Shown piece after piece: positions 1 to 10,522 of a stretch of 64,000 nucleotides of DNA (position 1 is the stretch's first letter; the number at the start of each line of letters is the position of its first letter). The notes beneath the pieces were generated by a model. That model worked only from the letters and a program-made list of their open reading frames with translations, was not told the DNA's origin and made no database searches. Location of the stretch: NCBI RefSeq assembly GCF_914271545.1, contig NZ_CAJZAH010000005.1, positions 210,488 to 274,487 on the forward strand, given 5' to 3'. Origin of the DNA: Cupriavidus respiraculi. GTDB lineage: Bacteria > Pseudomonadota > Gammaproteobacteria > Burkholderiales > Burkholderiaceae. The translations under genes and the position numbers were made by a program.

Positions 1-1396
1 ATTCCTTCTCGACATTGGAGTCTTCGCCGATCAGGTGGCGGGCCACGCGGCCGTCCTGCGTCAGCACCAGCAGCCCGGTCGAATCGATATCGAGACGGCC
101 GGCCGGCGCGAGGCTCTTGCGCTGCCACGGCGCGAAGCGCTTGCGCGTGGGGTCGTTCTCCCACTGGTTTTCCGGCGTGAACAGCGCGGCGGCGGGCTCG
201 TAGCCGTCCTCGGCCTGGCCCGATACGTAGCCCACCGGCTTGTGCAGCAGCACGGTCACGCGCTCGCCCTGTTCCGAGCGCGCGGCTTGATGGATCTCGA
301 TGACGGCGTCGGGCGAGACGCGCGAACCCAGTTCGGTGACGGGCTTGCCGTCGACCAGGACCCAGCCGCGCGGGATCCACTCGTCGGCTTCGCGCCGCGA
401 GCAGAGTCCGAGTTCCGACATGCGCTTGGAAAGGCGGACGAGGCCGTCGGTCGGAGCCTCGTCGTCGCGGGACGTCGCTGCGGGACGCACCGCCGCGGGT
501 CGGGCCGGACGCTCGATGCGCTCGGATGGCTTCGGGGCGCGGCCCGGGCCACCGCCGTAACCGGAACGGGCCGGACGGACTTCGCCTTCGCTGCGCCGTG
601 CCGGCGGACGGGTGTCGTCGCCATAGGGGCGCCGTGCTGGCGGACGGTCGTCGCCGCCGCGCTGGCGCGCGTAGGCGGCGCGGGCCTCATCGCCAAAGCT
701 GCGGCGCTGCGGCGGGCGCTGGTCGTCGCCAAAGTTGCGGCGCTGGGGCGGACGCTGGTCGTCGCCAAAGCTGCGGCGCTGCGGCGGGCGCTGGTCGTCG
801 CCAAAGCTGCGGCGCTGGGGCGGGCGCTGGTCGTCGCCAAAGCTGCGGCGCTGCGGCGGGCGCTGGTCATCGCCGAAGCTACGACGCTGCGGCGCACGTT
901 GGTCATCGCCAAAGCTGCGGCGCTGCGGTGCACGCTCCTCGTCGCCAAAGCTGCGGCGCTGTGGCGGACGCTGGTCATCGCTGAAACTGCGGCGCTGCGG
1001 CGGGCGCTGATCGTCGCCAAAGCTACGACGCTGCGGTGCACGCTGGTCGTCGCCAAAGCTGCGGCGCTGCGGTGGCCGCTGGTCGTCGCCAAAACTGCGC
1101 CGTTGCTGCGGCCGCGATTCGTCGCCAGCGGCGCGCGCGCGCGGTGGCCGGCTGTCGCCCGTGCCTGCGGGGCGACCGGCGCCACCGGGGCCGTCCGGCT
1201 TGCGCGGCGCCTGCCGCTTCCCGGCCGCGGCCTTCTTGCCCTCGTTCGCTTTTCGGATGCCTTCTGCCACCGCCTGCACGCGCTTGCGGTTCAGGTCCGA
1301 GACCCGTACCGGACGGGAGGTGCCGGTACGTGCGGGGCCGCCGTCGGCGGTCTTCAGGCCCAGGGTCTTGCGCTTGGGCTTATCGCTGTCGTTCAT
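1..1396 (-). CDS. RsuA/RluF-family rRNA pseudouridine synthase with repeat-rich N-terminal tail (3' end cut by window)
   Basis: Isomerises a uridine in ribosomal RNA, judged by family. It starts at ATG 1394-1396 and runs off the window, leaving about 465 residues. Residues 1-95 are basic and low in complexity. Residues 98-237 are a tandem array of the 12-mer QRRSFGDDQRPP. A further Arg/Pro-rich linker leads to an S4 RNA-binding domain (about 320-370, MSELGLCSRREAD from residue 326) and the catalytic motif GRLDIDS with Asp436. The EKEY end of the visible part resembles RluF more than RsuA or RluB, but the exact target uridine is not certain. Ordinary family members have only about 230-290 residues. 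glnD follows 23 bp upstream on the same strand. Confidence 0.9.
   Translation of the reverse strand, partial: MNDSDKPKRKTLGLKTADGGPARTGTSRPVRVSDLNRKRVQAVAEGIRKANEGKKAAAGKRQAPRKPDGPGGAGRPAGTGDSRPPRARAAGDESRPQQRRSFGDDQRPPQRRSFGDDQRAPQRRSFGDDQRPPQRRSFSDDQRPPQRRSFGDEERAPQRRSFGDDQRAPQRRSFGDDQRPPQRRSFGDDQRPPQRRSFGDDQRPPQRRSFGDDQRPPQRRNFGDDQRPPQRRSFGDEARAAYARQRGGDDRPPARRPYGDDTRPPARRSEGEVRPARSGYGGGPGRAPKPSERIERPARPAAVRPAATSRDDEAPTDGLVRLSKRMSELGLCSRREADEWIPRGWVLVDGKPVTELGSRVSPDAVIEIHQAARSEQGERVTVLLHKPVGYVSGQAEDGYEPAAALFTPENQWENDPTRKRFAPWQRKSLAPAGRLDIDSTGLLVLTQDGRVARHLIGEDSNVEKE
686..1105 (-). repeat. 36-bp coding tandem repeat, 12 units
   Basis: Twelve contiguous 36-bp units encode QRRSFGDDQRPP in the tail of the pseudouridine synthase. 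Variants are A for P, N for S (eleventh copy), S for G (fourth copy) and E for D. The units keep the reading frame and differ mainly at third positions. The last unit decays into QRRSFGDEARAA. There are no spacers, so this is not a CRISPR array. Confidence 0.93.
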
Positions 1397-1419
1397 ATCG
1401 TTGTCGCCGCGGTCCGGGC

Positions 1420-4053
1420 CTAGATGGCCAGCGCCGCGAGCAAATCCTGTTCAAGCTGCAGTTGCAATCGGTTGTCGGCGGCAAGACGGCTGCCGTCGAC
1501 CAGAAACATGTCCTCGACGCGCTCGCCCAACGTGTTGATGCGCGCCGTATGGACGGAGATGCGGTGTTCGCCCAGCACGCGGGCGATAGCGTAGAGCAGG
1601 CCGGTGCGGTCGTTGGCGGACAGCGACAGCAGGTAGTACTGGCCGCGCTCGTCCGGGCGCAGGTCCACGCGCGGCTTGATCGGGAAGCTGCGCGACTGGC
1701 GCGACAGCCGGCCCTGCGCCGCCTCGGGCAGCGGCGCGGCGTGCTGCAGGCGTTCGCACAGCTCGTGTTCGACCAGCGCGATGATGTCGCGGTAGTCGCC
1801 GGTGATGCCGGGGTCGGTCACCTGGAAGGTATCCAGCGCGTAGCCGTGCCGGGTAGTGTGGATCTTGGCTTCCTGGATCGAGAAGCTCTTGCGCTCGAAA
1901 TAGCCGCAGATGCGCGCGAACAGGTCTGGCTGGTCCTTGGCATAGACCGCGATCTGCAATCCTTCGCCGGCCGGCGAGATGCGCGCCTTGACCACCGGCA
2001 CCGGGCTGTCCACCTTGTTGTACAGGTGGCGCGTGAGCCAGGCGATATCGCGCGCGTCGTGGCGCAGGAAGAAGGCCACGTCCAGCTGCGCCCACAGCGG
2101 TTCGCCCAGCGCGGTGTCGAAGGTCATCAGCCGCAGCTGCGAGATGGTCTCGTCGCGGCGCTGCGCCCACAGCGAGTGCGGATCGACGCGCGCGCCGCCC
2201 AGCACGCGCAGGGTGATGCGGTACAGGTCTTCCAGCAGCTTGCCCTTCCAGGCGTTCCACACCTTGGGGCTGGTGCCGCGGATGTCGGCCACGGTCAGCA
2301 GGTACAGCGCGGTCAGGTAGCGCTCGTTGCCGACCACGCGGGCGAAGGCGTGCACGACCTCCGGGTCGGTCATGTCCTGCTTCTGCGCGACATGGCTCAT
2401 CGTCAGGTGATGCTCGACCAGCCACGCGATCAGGTTGGTGTCCTCGCGCGCGATGCCGTGCTGGCGGCAGAAGCGCCGCGCGTCGGCGGTGCCCAGCTTG
2501 GAGTGGTCGCCGCCGCGGCCCTTGGCGATATCGTGGAACAGCGCCGCCACCCACAGCACCCACGGCTTGTCGAAGCTGGCCATCAGCTGGCTGCAGAACG
2601 GGAACTCGTGCGTGTGCTCGACGATGGCGAAGCGGCGCATGTTGCGCACCACCATCAGGATGTGCTGGTCCACGGTATAGACGTGGAACAGGTCGTGCTG
2701 CATCTGCCCGACGATGCGCCGAAAGTTGATCAGGTAGCGGCCCAGCACGCTGGTCTGGTTCATCAGCCGCAGCGCGTGCGTGATGCCCTGCGGTTCCTGC
2801 ACGATGGCGAGGAACAGGCGGCGGTTCTCCGGATCGCGCCGCCAGCTCGCATTCATCACGGTGCGCGCGTTGTAGAGCCCCCGCAGCGTGCGCGGCGACA
2901 GGCCCTTGACGCCGGGCGTGCGCTCGTAGACCAGGAAGGTTTCGAGAATGGCGTGGGGCTCGCGCTCGTACAGGTCGTCGCTGGTGATCTCCAGCATGCC
3001 CTGGCGCTCGACGAAGCGTTCGTTGATCTGCCGCGTGACCGCCGACTCGCACGGAAACAGCATCGCCTCGATGTTCAGCAGCAGTACGCTGTTGAGCTGG
3101 GTGACCGCCTTGGCCGCCCAGTAGTAGCGCCGCATCAGCTGCTCGCTGGCGCGCTTGTTGTTGTTCTGCCGGTAGCCGAACGCCTCGGCCAGCGCCGTCT
3201 GGAGGTCGAAGACGAGCACGTCCTGGCGCCGTCCCGCCACCAGGTGCAGGCGCGCGCGGATGGTCTTGAGCAGCCGCTCGTTGCGCGCCAGTTCCACCGC
3301 CTCGCGCTCGGTCAGCAGGCCCTTGTCCAGCAGTTCCTTCCAGCTATGGCCGAAGCCCGCGGCCTTGGTCATCCACAGGATCACCTGCAGGTCGCGCAGC
3401 CCGCCGGGGCTTTCCTTGGAGTTCGGCTCCAGCGAGTAGGGCGTGTCCTGGTACTTGGCGTGCCGCTGCCGCATTTCCAGCAGTTTGGCCTGGAAGAAGG
3501 CACGCGCGTCGAGCGCGGCGTCGTAGCGCGCGCGCAGCTCGGCGAACAGCGTGGCGTTGCCGGTCAGCAGGCGCGCCTCGAGCAGCGATGTGCGGATGGT
3601 GACGTCCTGCCGGGCCTCGCGGATGCAGTCCTCGACGGTGCGCACGGCGGAGCCGATCTCCAGCCCCAGGTCCCAGCACAGGCCGATGAATTTCTCCAGC
3701 CGCGACACGGTCTGCTGGTCGGGCTCGGCCGCCAGCAACAGCAGCACGTCGACGTCCGAGTAGGGGAACAGTTCGCCGCGTCCATAGCCGCCGACCGCCA
3801 CCAGCGCCATGTCGCCGGGCAGGTCCAGCCCGCGCCACGCTTGTACCAGGGCGTCGTCGACCGCGCGGCTCAGGCGCGACAGCAGCGCGCCGACCGGACC
3901 GCCGGACTTGAAGGCGTCGAACAGCCGCTGCTTGTCGGCCTTCAGGCGGTCGCGTACACGTGCGGCGAGGAGGAGTTCGGGAGTCGTGTCCATGGTGGTC
4001 GGAGGCGCGTCCTGGGGTGCGTCGGTCGGTGCATTCACCGCGGGGTGGGCCAT
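1420..4053 (-). CDS. glnD: Bifunctional [protein-PII] uridylyltransferase / uridylyl-removing enzyme
   Basis: Senses glutamine and adds or removes UMP on PII signal proteins, so it heads the nitrogen-control cascade. The 877 residues match the usual GlnD length. The nucleotidyltransferase motif [15 protein letters not shown] is at 88-102. The HD hydrolase domain includes HVYTVDQH (457-464) and [13 protein letters not shown] with His507-Asp508. Two ACT domains follow, near 715-775 and in the last 80 residues ([20 protein letters not shown]). The first ATG was taken; a second in-frame ATG 20 codons on ([12 protein letters not shown]) is equally plausible because the intervening residues are poorly conserved Ala/Pro. 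It lies 78 bp downstream of map on the same strand. Confidence 0.97.
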   Translation of the reverse strand: MAHPAVNAPTDAPQDAPPTTMDTTPELLLAARVRDRLKADKQRLFDAFKSGGPVGALLSRLSRAVDDALVQAWRGLDLPGDMALVAVGGYGRGELFPYSDVDVLLLLAAEPDQQTVSRLEKFIGLCWDLGLEIGSAVRTVEDCIREARQDVTIRTSLLEARLLTGNATLFAELRARYDAALDARAFFQAKLLEMRQRHAKYQDTPYSLEPNSKESPGGLRDLQVILWMTKAAGFGHSWKELLDKGLLTEREAVELARNERLLKTIRARLHLVAGRRQDVLVFDLQTALAEAFGYRQNNNKRASEQLMRRYYWAAKAVTQLNSVLLLNIEAMLFPCESAVTRQINERFVERQGMLEITSDDLYEREPHAILETFLVYERTPGVKGLSPRTLRGLYNARTVMNASWRRDPENRRLFLAIVQEPQGITHALRLMNQTSVLGRYLINFRRIVGQMQHDLFHVYTVDQHILMVVRNMRRFAIVEHTHEFPFCSQLMASFDKPWVLWVAALFHDIAKGRGGDHSKLGTADARRFCRQHGIAREDTNLIAWLVEHHLTMSHVAQKQDMTDPEVVHAFARVVGNERYLTALYLLTVADIRGTSPKVWNAWKGKLLEDLYRITLRVLGGARVDPHSLWAQRRDETISQLRLMTFDTALGEPLWAQLDVAFFLRHDARDIAWLTRHLYNKVDSPVPVVKARISPAGEGLQIAVYAKDQPDLFARICGYFERKSFSIQEAKIHTTRHGYALDTFQVTDPGITGDYRDIIALVEHELCERLQHAAPLPEAAQGRLSRQSRSFPIKPRVDLRPDERGQYYLLSLSANDRTGLLYAIARVLGEHRISVHTARINTLGERVEDMFLVDGSRLAADNRLQLQLEQDLLAALAI

Positions 4054-4098
4054 GGCTGCGTCGGGGTTTGCGGCGGTTGCGCCGGTTTGTCGCCCGCG

Positions 4099-4126
4099 AA
4101 AACAACAAGGGCGCCTGCCGGCGCCC
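4099..4126 (-). terminator. Rho-independent terminator after map
   Basis: On the minus strand, GGGCGCC, loop GGCA and GGCGCCC form a 7-bp stem followed by TTGTTGTTTT. It sits 5 bp past the map stop codon. It probably limits read-through into glnD. Confidence 0.7.
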
Positions 4127-4131
4127 GTTCG

Positions 4132-4950
4132 TCAGGCCGCGACCGGATCTGTCACGAAGGCGGGCGGGGCCTGCGTGCCGGCCGATACCGTCAGCACCTC
4201 GTAGCCGGTGTCGGTCACCAGCACGGTGTGCTCCCACTGCGCCGACAGGCTGCGGTCGCGGGTCTTCACCGTCCACTGGTCCGGCATGGTGCGGATGTCG
4301 CGCTTGCCGGCGTTGACCATCGGTTCGATGGTGAAGATCATGCCGGCCTGGATCTCCATGCCGGTGCCGGGACGGCCGTAGTGCAGGATCTGCGGGTCCT
4401 CGTGGAAGTTCTTGCCGATGCCGTGGCCACAGTATTCGCGCACGATCGAATAGCCGGCGCTCTCGGCATGCTGCTGGATGACGTGGCCGATATCGCCGAG
4501 GCGGGCGCCCGGTCGCACCTGGGCGATGCCCTTCCACATGCATTCGAAGGTGATCTGCGCGAGGCGCTTGGCCAGGATCGAGGCTTCGCCCACCAGGAAC
4601 ATGCGGCTGGTGTCGCCGTAATAGCCTTCCTTGGTGATGACGGTGATATCGAGGTTGACGGCGTCGCCGTTCTTGAGCACGCGGTCGCCCGGAATGCCGT
4701 GGCAGATCACGTCGTTGACCGAGGTGCAGATCGCGCCGGGGAAGGGCGGATAGCCCGGGGGCGCGTAATTGAGCGGCGCCGGCACGGTACCCTGCACGTC
4801 CCGCATGTAGGCATGGCACAGGCGGTCCAGCTCGCCGGTGGTGACGCCCGGCTTGATGAAGGGCGTGATGTAGTCGAGGACTTCGGAGGCGAGCCGGCAG
4901 GCGACGCGCATGTTCGCGATGTCTTCGGCGGTCTTCAGGTGAATGCTCAT
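4132..4950 (-). CDS. map: Type I methionine aminopeptidase
   Basis: Removes the initiator methionine from nascent proteins. The 272-residue protein from ATG 4950 (MSIHLKTAEDIANM) has the metal ligands of the family: Asp101 and Asp113 in NLDITV...YYGDTSRMF, the HGIGKNFHEDP histidine, Glu in FTIEPMV and Glu in WEHTVLV. The frame stays open 32 codons upstream, but that part is not conserved and the family begins at MSIHLK. No strong Shine-Dalgarno sequence is visible. It is divergent from rpsB, the usual arrangement in beta-proteobacteria. Confidence 0.97.
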   Translation of the reverse strand: MSIHLKTAEDIANMRVACRLASEVLDYITPFIKPGVTTGELDRLCHAYMRDVQGTVPAPLNYAPPGYPPFPGAICTSVNDVICHGIPGDRVLKNGDAVNLDITVITKEGYYGDTSRMFLVGEASILAKRLAQITFECMWKGIAQVRPGARLGDIGHVIQQHAESAGYSIVREYCGHGIGKNFHEDPQILHYGRPGTGMEIQAGMIFTIEPMVNAGKRDIRTMPDQWTVKTRDRSLSAQWEHTVLVTDTGYEVLTVSAGTQAPPAFVTDPVAA

Positions 4951-5101
4951 GCTGCGGGGCGGGAATAAGTGACGCACTAGCCGCTGGCCAGGGCGGTATT
5001 CAAATGGCAAAGTGGGATTATCGCACCATCGGACGGGGGATGGCACCCGGCACCGCGCGGGCGCAGCCGCATGGCCCGGCGGCGGCGCGATGGAATGGTG
5101 C

Positions 5102-5131
5102 TTGAGCGAGTGTGGACTTTGTTGCTACAAT
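5102..5131 (+). promoter_or_regulatory. Candidate sigma-70 promoter for rpsB-tsf
   Basis: TTGAGC (5102-5107), an 18-bp spacer and TACAAT (5126-5131) lie about 145 bp upstream of rpsB. This is the best promoter match in the 324-bp map/rpsB intergenic region (4951-5274), which holds no gene. It would give an mRNA leader of about 135 nt. Confidence 0.6.
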
Positions 5132-5199
5132 CGCGGGCTGGCTTGGCGCCGACCGTGGTGGTCGCCGTCAGGTCCAGTGAAATCAATCAGTGAAATCGC

Positions 5200-5248
5200 A
5201 AGTCAGCCCATCCGGGGTGTTCCTTTTCAGGAATGTCGGGGCTGGCTT
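5200..5248 (+). promoter_or_regulatory. Structured rpsB mRNA leader, candidate S2 autoregulatory element
   Basis: AAGTCAGCCC (5200-5209) can pair with GGGCTGGCTT (5239-5248), ten pairs including one G-U. Inside it TTCC (5220-5223) pairs with GGAA (5230-5233). The element ends 16 nt before the GGAGAG ribosome-binding site of rpsB. S2 is known to repress its own mRNA in gamma-proteobacteria. The same role here is inferred from position and folding only. Confidence 0.4.
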
Positions 5249-5274
5249 AAGACCAAACCCTATTGGAGAGCTTT

Positions 5275-6018
5275 ATGTCCGTCACCATGCGCGAAATGCT
5301 GGAAGCCGGTTGCCACTTCGGCCACCAGACCCGCTTCTGGAACCCCAAGATGGCTCCGTTCATCTTCGGCCATCGCAACAAGATCCACATCATCAACCTC
5401 GAAAAGACCCTGCCGATGTACCAGGACGCGCTGAAGTATGTGCGTCAGCTGGCGGCGAACCGGGGCACCATTCTTTTCGTGGGTACCAAGCGCCAGTCGC
5501 GTGAAATCCTCGCCGAGGAAGCCGGCCGCGCCGGCATGCCGTACGTCGATGCCCGCTGGCTCGGCGGCATGCTGACCAACTTCAAGACCGTCAAGATCTC
5601 GATCAAGCGCCTGAAGGACATGGAAGCCGCCAAGGAAGCCGGCGCGCTGGAAACCATGAGCAAGAAGGAAGCGCTGATGTTCGAGCGCGAAATGGACAAG
5701 CTGCAGAAGTCCATCGGCGGCATCAAGGACATGGGCGGCGTGCCCGACGCCATCTTCGTGGTGGACGTCGGCTACCACAAGATCGCCGTGACCGAAGCCA
5801 ACAAGCTGGGCGTGCCCGTGATCGGCGTGGTCGATACCAACCACTCGCCCGAAGGCATCGACTACGTGATCCCCGGCAACGACGACTCGAGCAAGGCCGT
5901 GGCCCTGTACGTGCGCGGCGTGGCTGACGCGATCCTGGAAGGCCGTGCCAATTCCGTGCAGGAAACGGTCGAGGCAGCCCGCGGCGGCGACGAGTTCGTC
6001 GAAGTCGAAGAGGCCTGA
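5275..6018 (+). CDS. rpsB: 30S ribosomal protein S2
   Basis: Small-subunit protein needed to load S1 on the ribosome. The 247-residue product carries the S2 signature at its N-terminus ([20 protein letters not shown]) and the conserved [16 protein letters not shown] and [21 protein letters not shown] segments. The start at ATG 5275 is fixed by GGAGAG four bases upstream; an ATG four codons earlier overlaps that site and is rejected. It is first in the translation/envelope gene string and is separated from tsf by a hairpin terminator. Confidence 0.98.
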   Translation: MSVTMREMLEAGCHFGHQTRFWNPKMAPFIFGHRNKIHIINLEKTLPMYQDALKYVRQLAANRGTILFVGTKRQSREILAEEAGRAGMPYVDARWLGGMLTNFKTVKISIKRLKDMEAAKEAGALETMSKKEALMFEREMDKLQKSIGGIKDMGGVPDAIFVVDVGYHKIAVTEANKLGVPVIGVVDTNHSPEGIDYVIPGNDDSSKAVALYVRGVADAILEGRANSVQETVEAARGGDEFVEVEEA

Positions 6019-6133
6019 GGCCCTCTCGCCCAAGGGACCCCATAGCGCATCAGGCAGCGAACGCTCGAACCGGGCCACAGGCAGGGACATCTTGCCGGTG
6101 AGCCATGCGTGGCCGGGGTCTCCGGCGACAGAA

Positions 6134-6162
6134 GGGGGCGCCATCCGACGCCCCCTTTTTTT
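6134..6162 (+). terminator. Terminator/attenuator between rpsB and tsf
   Basis: GGGGGCG (6134-6140) pairs with CGCCCCC (6149-6155), followed by seven T. It is a strong intrinsic terminator form placed 115 bp after rpsB. Partial read-through would give more S2 than EF-Ts message, as known for rpsB-tsf in E. coli. The rest of 6019-6285 shows no gene. Confidence 0.85.
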
Positions 6163-6285
6163 GAATTGTTGTCATCCGCGGCAGGCATGCTTGAGCGCGG
6201 GTGAGGTTGAACACCACTCAGCCGCCGTCCCGGCATTCGTACAGTCGTACAGGGGCGTCGGCGCGAACCATTCAAGGAGTGACAA

Positions 6286-7164
6286 ATGGCGGCAATTACC
6301 GCAAGCATGGTGGCTGAACTGCGCGCGAAGACCGACGCGCCGATGATGGAGTGCAAGAAGGCCCTGACCGAAGCCGACGGCGACCTGAACAAGGCCGAAG
6401 AGCTGCTGCGCGTCAAGCTGGGCAACAAGGCCAGCAAGGCCGCTTCGCGCGTCACCGCCGAAGGCGTGGTGGTGTCGTTCATCGAAGGCACCACGGGCGC
6501 GTTGGTCGAGCTGAACTGCGAGACCGACTTCGTCTCCAAGAACGACGACTTCCTGGCCTTCGCCGCCAAGGTGGCCGAGCTGGTCGCCAAGCAGAGCCCG
6601 GCCGACGTGGCCGCGCTGTCGGCGCTGGAAATCGACGGCGTGTCCGTCGAGGCGACCCGCACCGCGCTGATCGGCAAGATCGGCGAGAACATCGCGATCC
6701 GCCGCTTCCAGCGCTATGCCGACGGTGGCAAGCTGGCTGCCTACCTGCACGGCACCCGCATCGGCGTGATGGTCGAGTTCGACGGCGATGACGTCGCCGC
6801 CAAGGACGTGGCCATGCACGTGGCCGCCATGAAGCCGGTGGCGCTGTCGGCCGCCGACGTGCCTGCCGAGCTGATTGCCAAGGAGCGCAGCATCGCCGAG
6901 CAGAAGGCCGCCGAGTCGAACAAGCCGGCCGACATCGTCGCCAAGATGGTCGAGGGTTCGGTCCAGAAGTATCTGAAGGAAGTGTCGCTGCTGAACCAGA
7001 CCTTCGTGAAGAACGACAAGCAGACCGTCGAGCAGATGCTCAAGGCCGCCAACACCACCGTCAAGGGCTTCACCCTGTACGTGGTGGGCGAGGGCATCGA
7101 GAAGCGCCAGGACGACTTCGCCGCCGAAGTGGCCGCGCAGGTCGCCGCCGCGCAGAAGGGCTGA
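6286..7164 (+). CDS. tsf: Translation elongation factor Ts
   Basis: Guanine-nucleotide exchange factor for EF-Tu. The 292 residues fit the family. The N-terminal UBA-like domain has the signature [20 protein letters not shown], and the core exchange motif ELNCETDFV is near 75-83. The start at ATG 6286 is supported by AAGGAG eight bases upstream. It lies downstream of rpsB and upstream of pyrH. Confidence 0.98.
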   Translation: MAAITASMVAELRAKTDAPMMECKKALTEADGDLNKAEELLRVKLGNKASKAASRVTAEGVVVSFIEGTTGALVELNCETDFVSKNDDFLAFAAKVAELVAKQSPADVAALSALEIDGVSVEATRTALIGKIGENIAIRRFQRYADGGKLAAYLHGTRIGVMVEFDGDDVAAKDVAMHVAAMKPVALSAADVPAELIAKERSIAEQKAAESNKPADIVAKMVEGSVQKYLKEVSLLNQTFVKNDKQTVEQMLKAANTTVKGFTLYVVGEGIEKRQDDFAAEVAAQVAAAQKG

Positions 7165-7215
7165 GCCTGAAGGCGGTGTGGTCCGGCGCGCAGATGGCGC
7201 CGGGCGGGGCCGCCG

Positions 7216-7249
7216 TATAATCCCGAGGGGCACCGCAAGGTGCCCCTCG
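7216..7249 (+). promoter_or_regulatory. Candidate promoter -10 box and strong 5' hairpin upstream of pyrH
   Basis: A consensus TATAAT (7216-7221) is followed by an 11-bp perfect stem, CGAGGGGCACC and GGTGCCCCTCG around a GCAA tetraloop (7224-7249). No good -35 box is visible at the right distance. A transcript starting here would carry the hairpin at its 5' end, which could protect it. The hairpin has no T run, so it is a poor intrinsic terminator. Confidence 0.4.
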
Positions 7250-7448
7250 ACGCAATGACAGTGCGCGCGGGGCGGCCATACCCGCTGCGCGCACGAGCCT
7301 GCTTTCGTCGTCGTCCGTTCCGACCGTACGTGGTGCCCCGAGGCAGCGCGGCGCGGCGCCGGGCGACGCGGAAAGCCGGCTTGGCCGGGGCGGCACGAGC
7401 GCCCGCGGCCGACGTCCAGATCGAGAATTGAACCAGCCCGGGGTGAAA

Positions 7449-8159
7449 ATGCCAGCCTACAAGCGCGTCCTTCTGAAACTTTCCGGCGAGGCCCTGATGG
7501 GCGACGATGCCTTCGGCATCAACCGGTCCACCATCGACGGCATGGTCAACGACATTGCCGAGATCGTGAAGCTCGGCGTGCAGGTGGCGGTGGTGATCGG
7601 CGGCGGCAACATTTTCCGCGGCGTCGCGGGCGGCGCGGCCGGCATGGACCGCGCCACGGCCGACTACATGGGCATGCTGGCCACCATGATGAATGCGCTG
7701 GCGCTGCAGGACGCGATGCGCCACGCCAACGTCGAAGGCCGGGTCCAGTCCGCGCTGCGCATGGACCAGGTCGTCGAGCCCTATATCCGCCCCCGCGCCA
7801 TCCGCCAGCTCGAGGAGGGCAAGGTGGTGATCTTCGCCGCGGGCACCGGCAATCCCTTCTTCACCACCGACACCGCCGCCGCGCTGCGCGGTGCCGAGAT
7901 CGGCGCCGAGGTGGTGCTCAAGGCCACGAAGGTCGACGGCGTCTATACCGCCGACCCGAAGAAGGACCCCAGCGCGACGCGCTACACCACCATCAGCTTC
8001 GACGAGGCCATCTCGCGCAACCTGCAGGTGATGGACGCCACCGCCTTCGCGCTGTGCCGGGACCAGAAGCTGCCGATCAAGGTGTTCTCCATCGTCAAGC
8101 CGGGCGCGCTCAAGCGGGTCATCCTCGGCGAGGACGAAGGTACGCTGGTACACGTATAA
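7449..8159 (+). CDS. pyrH: UMP kinase
   Basis: Phosphorylates UMP to UDP in pyrimidine synthesis. The 236-residue protein of the amino acid kinase fold has [14 protein letters not shown] at the start, the glycine loop GGGNIFRG at 51-58, and [17 protein letters not shown] near 135-151. ATG 7449 is chosen because the family starts at this point; an in-frame TTG seven codons upstream is an alternative. It lies between tsf and frr, the standard order. Confidence 0.97.
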   Translation: MPAYKRVLLKLSGEALMGDDAFGINRSTIDGMVNDIAEIVKLGVQVAVVIGGGNIFRGVAGGAAGMDRATADYMGMLATMMNALALQDAMRHANVEGRVQSALRMDQVVEPYIRPRAIRQLEEGKVVIFAAGTGNPFFTTDTAAALRGAEIGAEVVLKATKVDGVYTADPKKDPSATRYTTISFDEAISRNLQVMDATAFALCRDQKLPIKVFSIVKPGALKRVILGEDEGTLVHV

Positions 8160-8268
8160 GCGCCGCCATGGCCGGCCACAGGGTGGCGGGCACAACGGCA
8201 AAGAGTAGAATGATTTGTTTTCGATCCCGCGGGTCGGGATCATGGCTGTCAGATTTCCGGAGGTTATG

Positions 8269-8829
8269 ATGAGCGTCGCCGACACCAAGAAGAGCGCCGA
8301 GCAGAAGATGCAAAGGACCATCGAAGCGTTCAAGGCCGATCTGGCCAAGATCCGCACGGGTCGCGCCCACACGGGCCTGCTCGACCATATCCAGGTCGAT
8401 TACTACGGCTCGCCGGTGCCCATCGGCCAGGTGGCCAACGTCGGCCTGGCCGATGCGCGGACCATCACGGTCCAGCCGTGGGAAAAGAAGATGGTGGGCG
8501 TGGTCGAGAAGGCCATTCGCGACAGCGACCTGGGCCTGAACCCGTCCACGATGGGCGAAGTCATCCGCGTGCCGATGCCCGCGCTGACCGAAGAGCGCCG
8601 CAAGGAACTGACCAAGGTCGTCAAGGCCGAGGGCGAGGGCGCCAAGGTGGCGGTGCGCAACCTGCGCCGCGATGCCAACGAGCAGCTCAAGAAGCTGGTC
8701 AAGGACAAGGCCATTTCCGAGGACGACGAGCGCCGCGGTCAGGACGATGTCCAGAAGATGACCGACAAGTTCGTCGCCGAGATCGACCGCATGGTCGCCG
8801 AGAAGGACAAGGAGATCATGACGGTTTGA
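8269..8829 (+). CDS. frr: Ribosome recycling factor
   Basis: Splits post-termination ribosomes together with EF-G. The 186-residue product has the expected length and the conserved [13 protein letters not shown] and [15 protein letters not shown] segments. Two ATGs are adjacent (8266 and 8269). GGAGG ends at 8263, so the second, five bases away, has proper spacing and gives [15 protein letters not shown]. Confidence 0.97.
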   Translation: MSVADTKKSAEQKMQRTIEAFKADLAKIRTGRAHTGLLDHIQVDYYGSPVPIGQVANVGLADARTITVQPWEKKMVGVVEKAIRDSDLGLNPSTMGEVIRVPMPALTEERRKELTKVVKAEGEGAKVAVRNLRRDANEQLKKLVKDKAISEDDERRGQDDVQKMTDKFVAEIDRMVAEKDKEIMTV

Positions 8830-8882
8830 AGCGTCGGGCGGCCCTTGCGGCCGCCCGAGCGCGTCGCGCCGTCCCCATACCC

Positions 8883-9656
<774 letters not shown>

Positions 9657-9689
9657 CCTTTCCACCACCACTTCCGGGACCCGCAGCGC

Positions 9690-10511
9690 ATGCTCCTTAC
9701 CCGTGTCATCACCGCCCTGTGCCTGTTGCTGCTGATCCTGCCGATCCTGTTCCTCGGCCCGCCGCCGGTGCTGGCCGGGCTGATGGCCGTGATCGTTGCC
9801 CTGGCCGGGTGGGAGTTCGGCAGGCTGATCGGGTTGCGCCGCTTCTGGCCCTATGTATACGGGCTGGCCTGCGTGATCGCGATGATTACGTGGCATGACC
9901 TGCCGGGGCGCCACGCCATGCTGTGGCTGTTGCAGGCCGCCGTGGTCTGCTGGGGCATTGCCGTGATGCTGCTCTCCTGCGGCGTGCGCAAGCCTTCGCC
10001 GCTGATCTCCGTCGTGGTCGGCGTGATCGGTCTGATCATCCTGCCGGCCTTCGGCCATGCCACGCTGCTGCTGCGCGACCTGGGCATCGGCGTGCTGCTG
10101 TCGGTGGCCGTACTGGTGTGGGCCGCCGATATCGGCGCCTATTTCGTCGGCAAGGCGATCGGCCGGCGCAAGCTGGCGCCGACCATCAGCCCGGGCAAGT
10201 CCTGGGAAGGCGCGCTGGGCGGCTGGGCATGCGCGCTGGTGGTGGCGCTGGTCCTGGCGACCACGCAAGTGTTCGCGCCGACCTGGTTCTCGCGCGTGGC
10301 CCAACATTCCGGCCTCGTCAGCGTGGTGCTCGTGGCGACCCTGCTGGTGGTGGCGAGCGTGGTCGGCGACCTGTTCGAGTCCCTGCTCAAGCGCCAGGTC
10401 GGCAAGAAGGACAGCAGCCGCCTGCTGCCGGGCCACGGCGGCGTGCTGGACCGCATCGACGCGCTGATTCCCGTGTTCCCGCTGGCCGCCCTGATTGCGT
10501 ATTACCTGTGA
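9690..10511 (+). CDS. cdsA: Phosphatidate cytidylyltransferase (CDP-diglyceride synthase)
   Basis: Makes CDP-diacylglycerol, the precursor of all membrane phospholipids. The 273-residue inner-membrane protein has about eight hydrophobic segments. The CDP-DAG synthase signature is complete near the C-terminus: [20 protein letters not shown] followed by GVLDRID. It starts 33 bp after uppS. dxr begins within or just after its stop codon. Confidence 0.96.
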   Translation: MLLTRVITALCLLLLILPILFLGPPPVLAGLMAVIVALAGWEFGRLIGLRRFWPYVYGLACVIAMITWHDLPGRHAMLWLLQAAVVCWGIAVMLLSCGVRKPSPLISVVVGVIGLIILPAFGHATLLLRDLGIGVLLSVAVLVWAADIGAYFVGKAIGRRKLAPTISPGKSWEGALGGWACALVVALVLATTQVFAPTWFSRVAQHSGLVSVVLVATLLVVASVVGDLFESLLKRQVGKKDSSRLLPGHGGVLDRIDALIPVFPLAALIAYYL

Positions 10512-10522
10512 ATTTGCCTGAT

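Noticed and set aside
686-1105. Evenly spaced 36-bp repeats resembling a CRISPR array
   Set aside because: Units are contiguous, have no spacers, keep a reading frame and lie inside a coding gene.
35-1423. Long open frame on the plus strand across the pseudouridine synthase repeats (Ala/Leu/Val-rich, with its own 12-residue periodicity)
   Set aside because: It is the mirror of the 36-bp repeats; the minus strand has the S4 domain and catalytic motif.
1036-4968. 1,310-codon open frame antisense to glnD and map
   Set aside because: Typical open antisense frame of a GC-rich gene; no family resemblance, and the minus strand encodes clear GlnD and Map.
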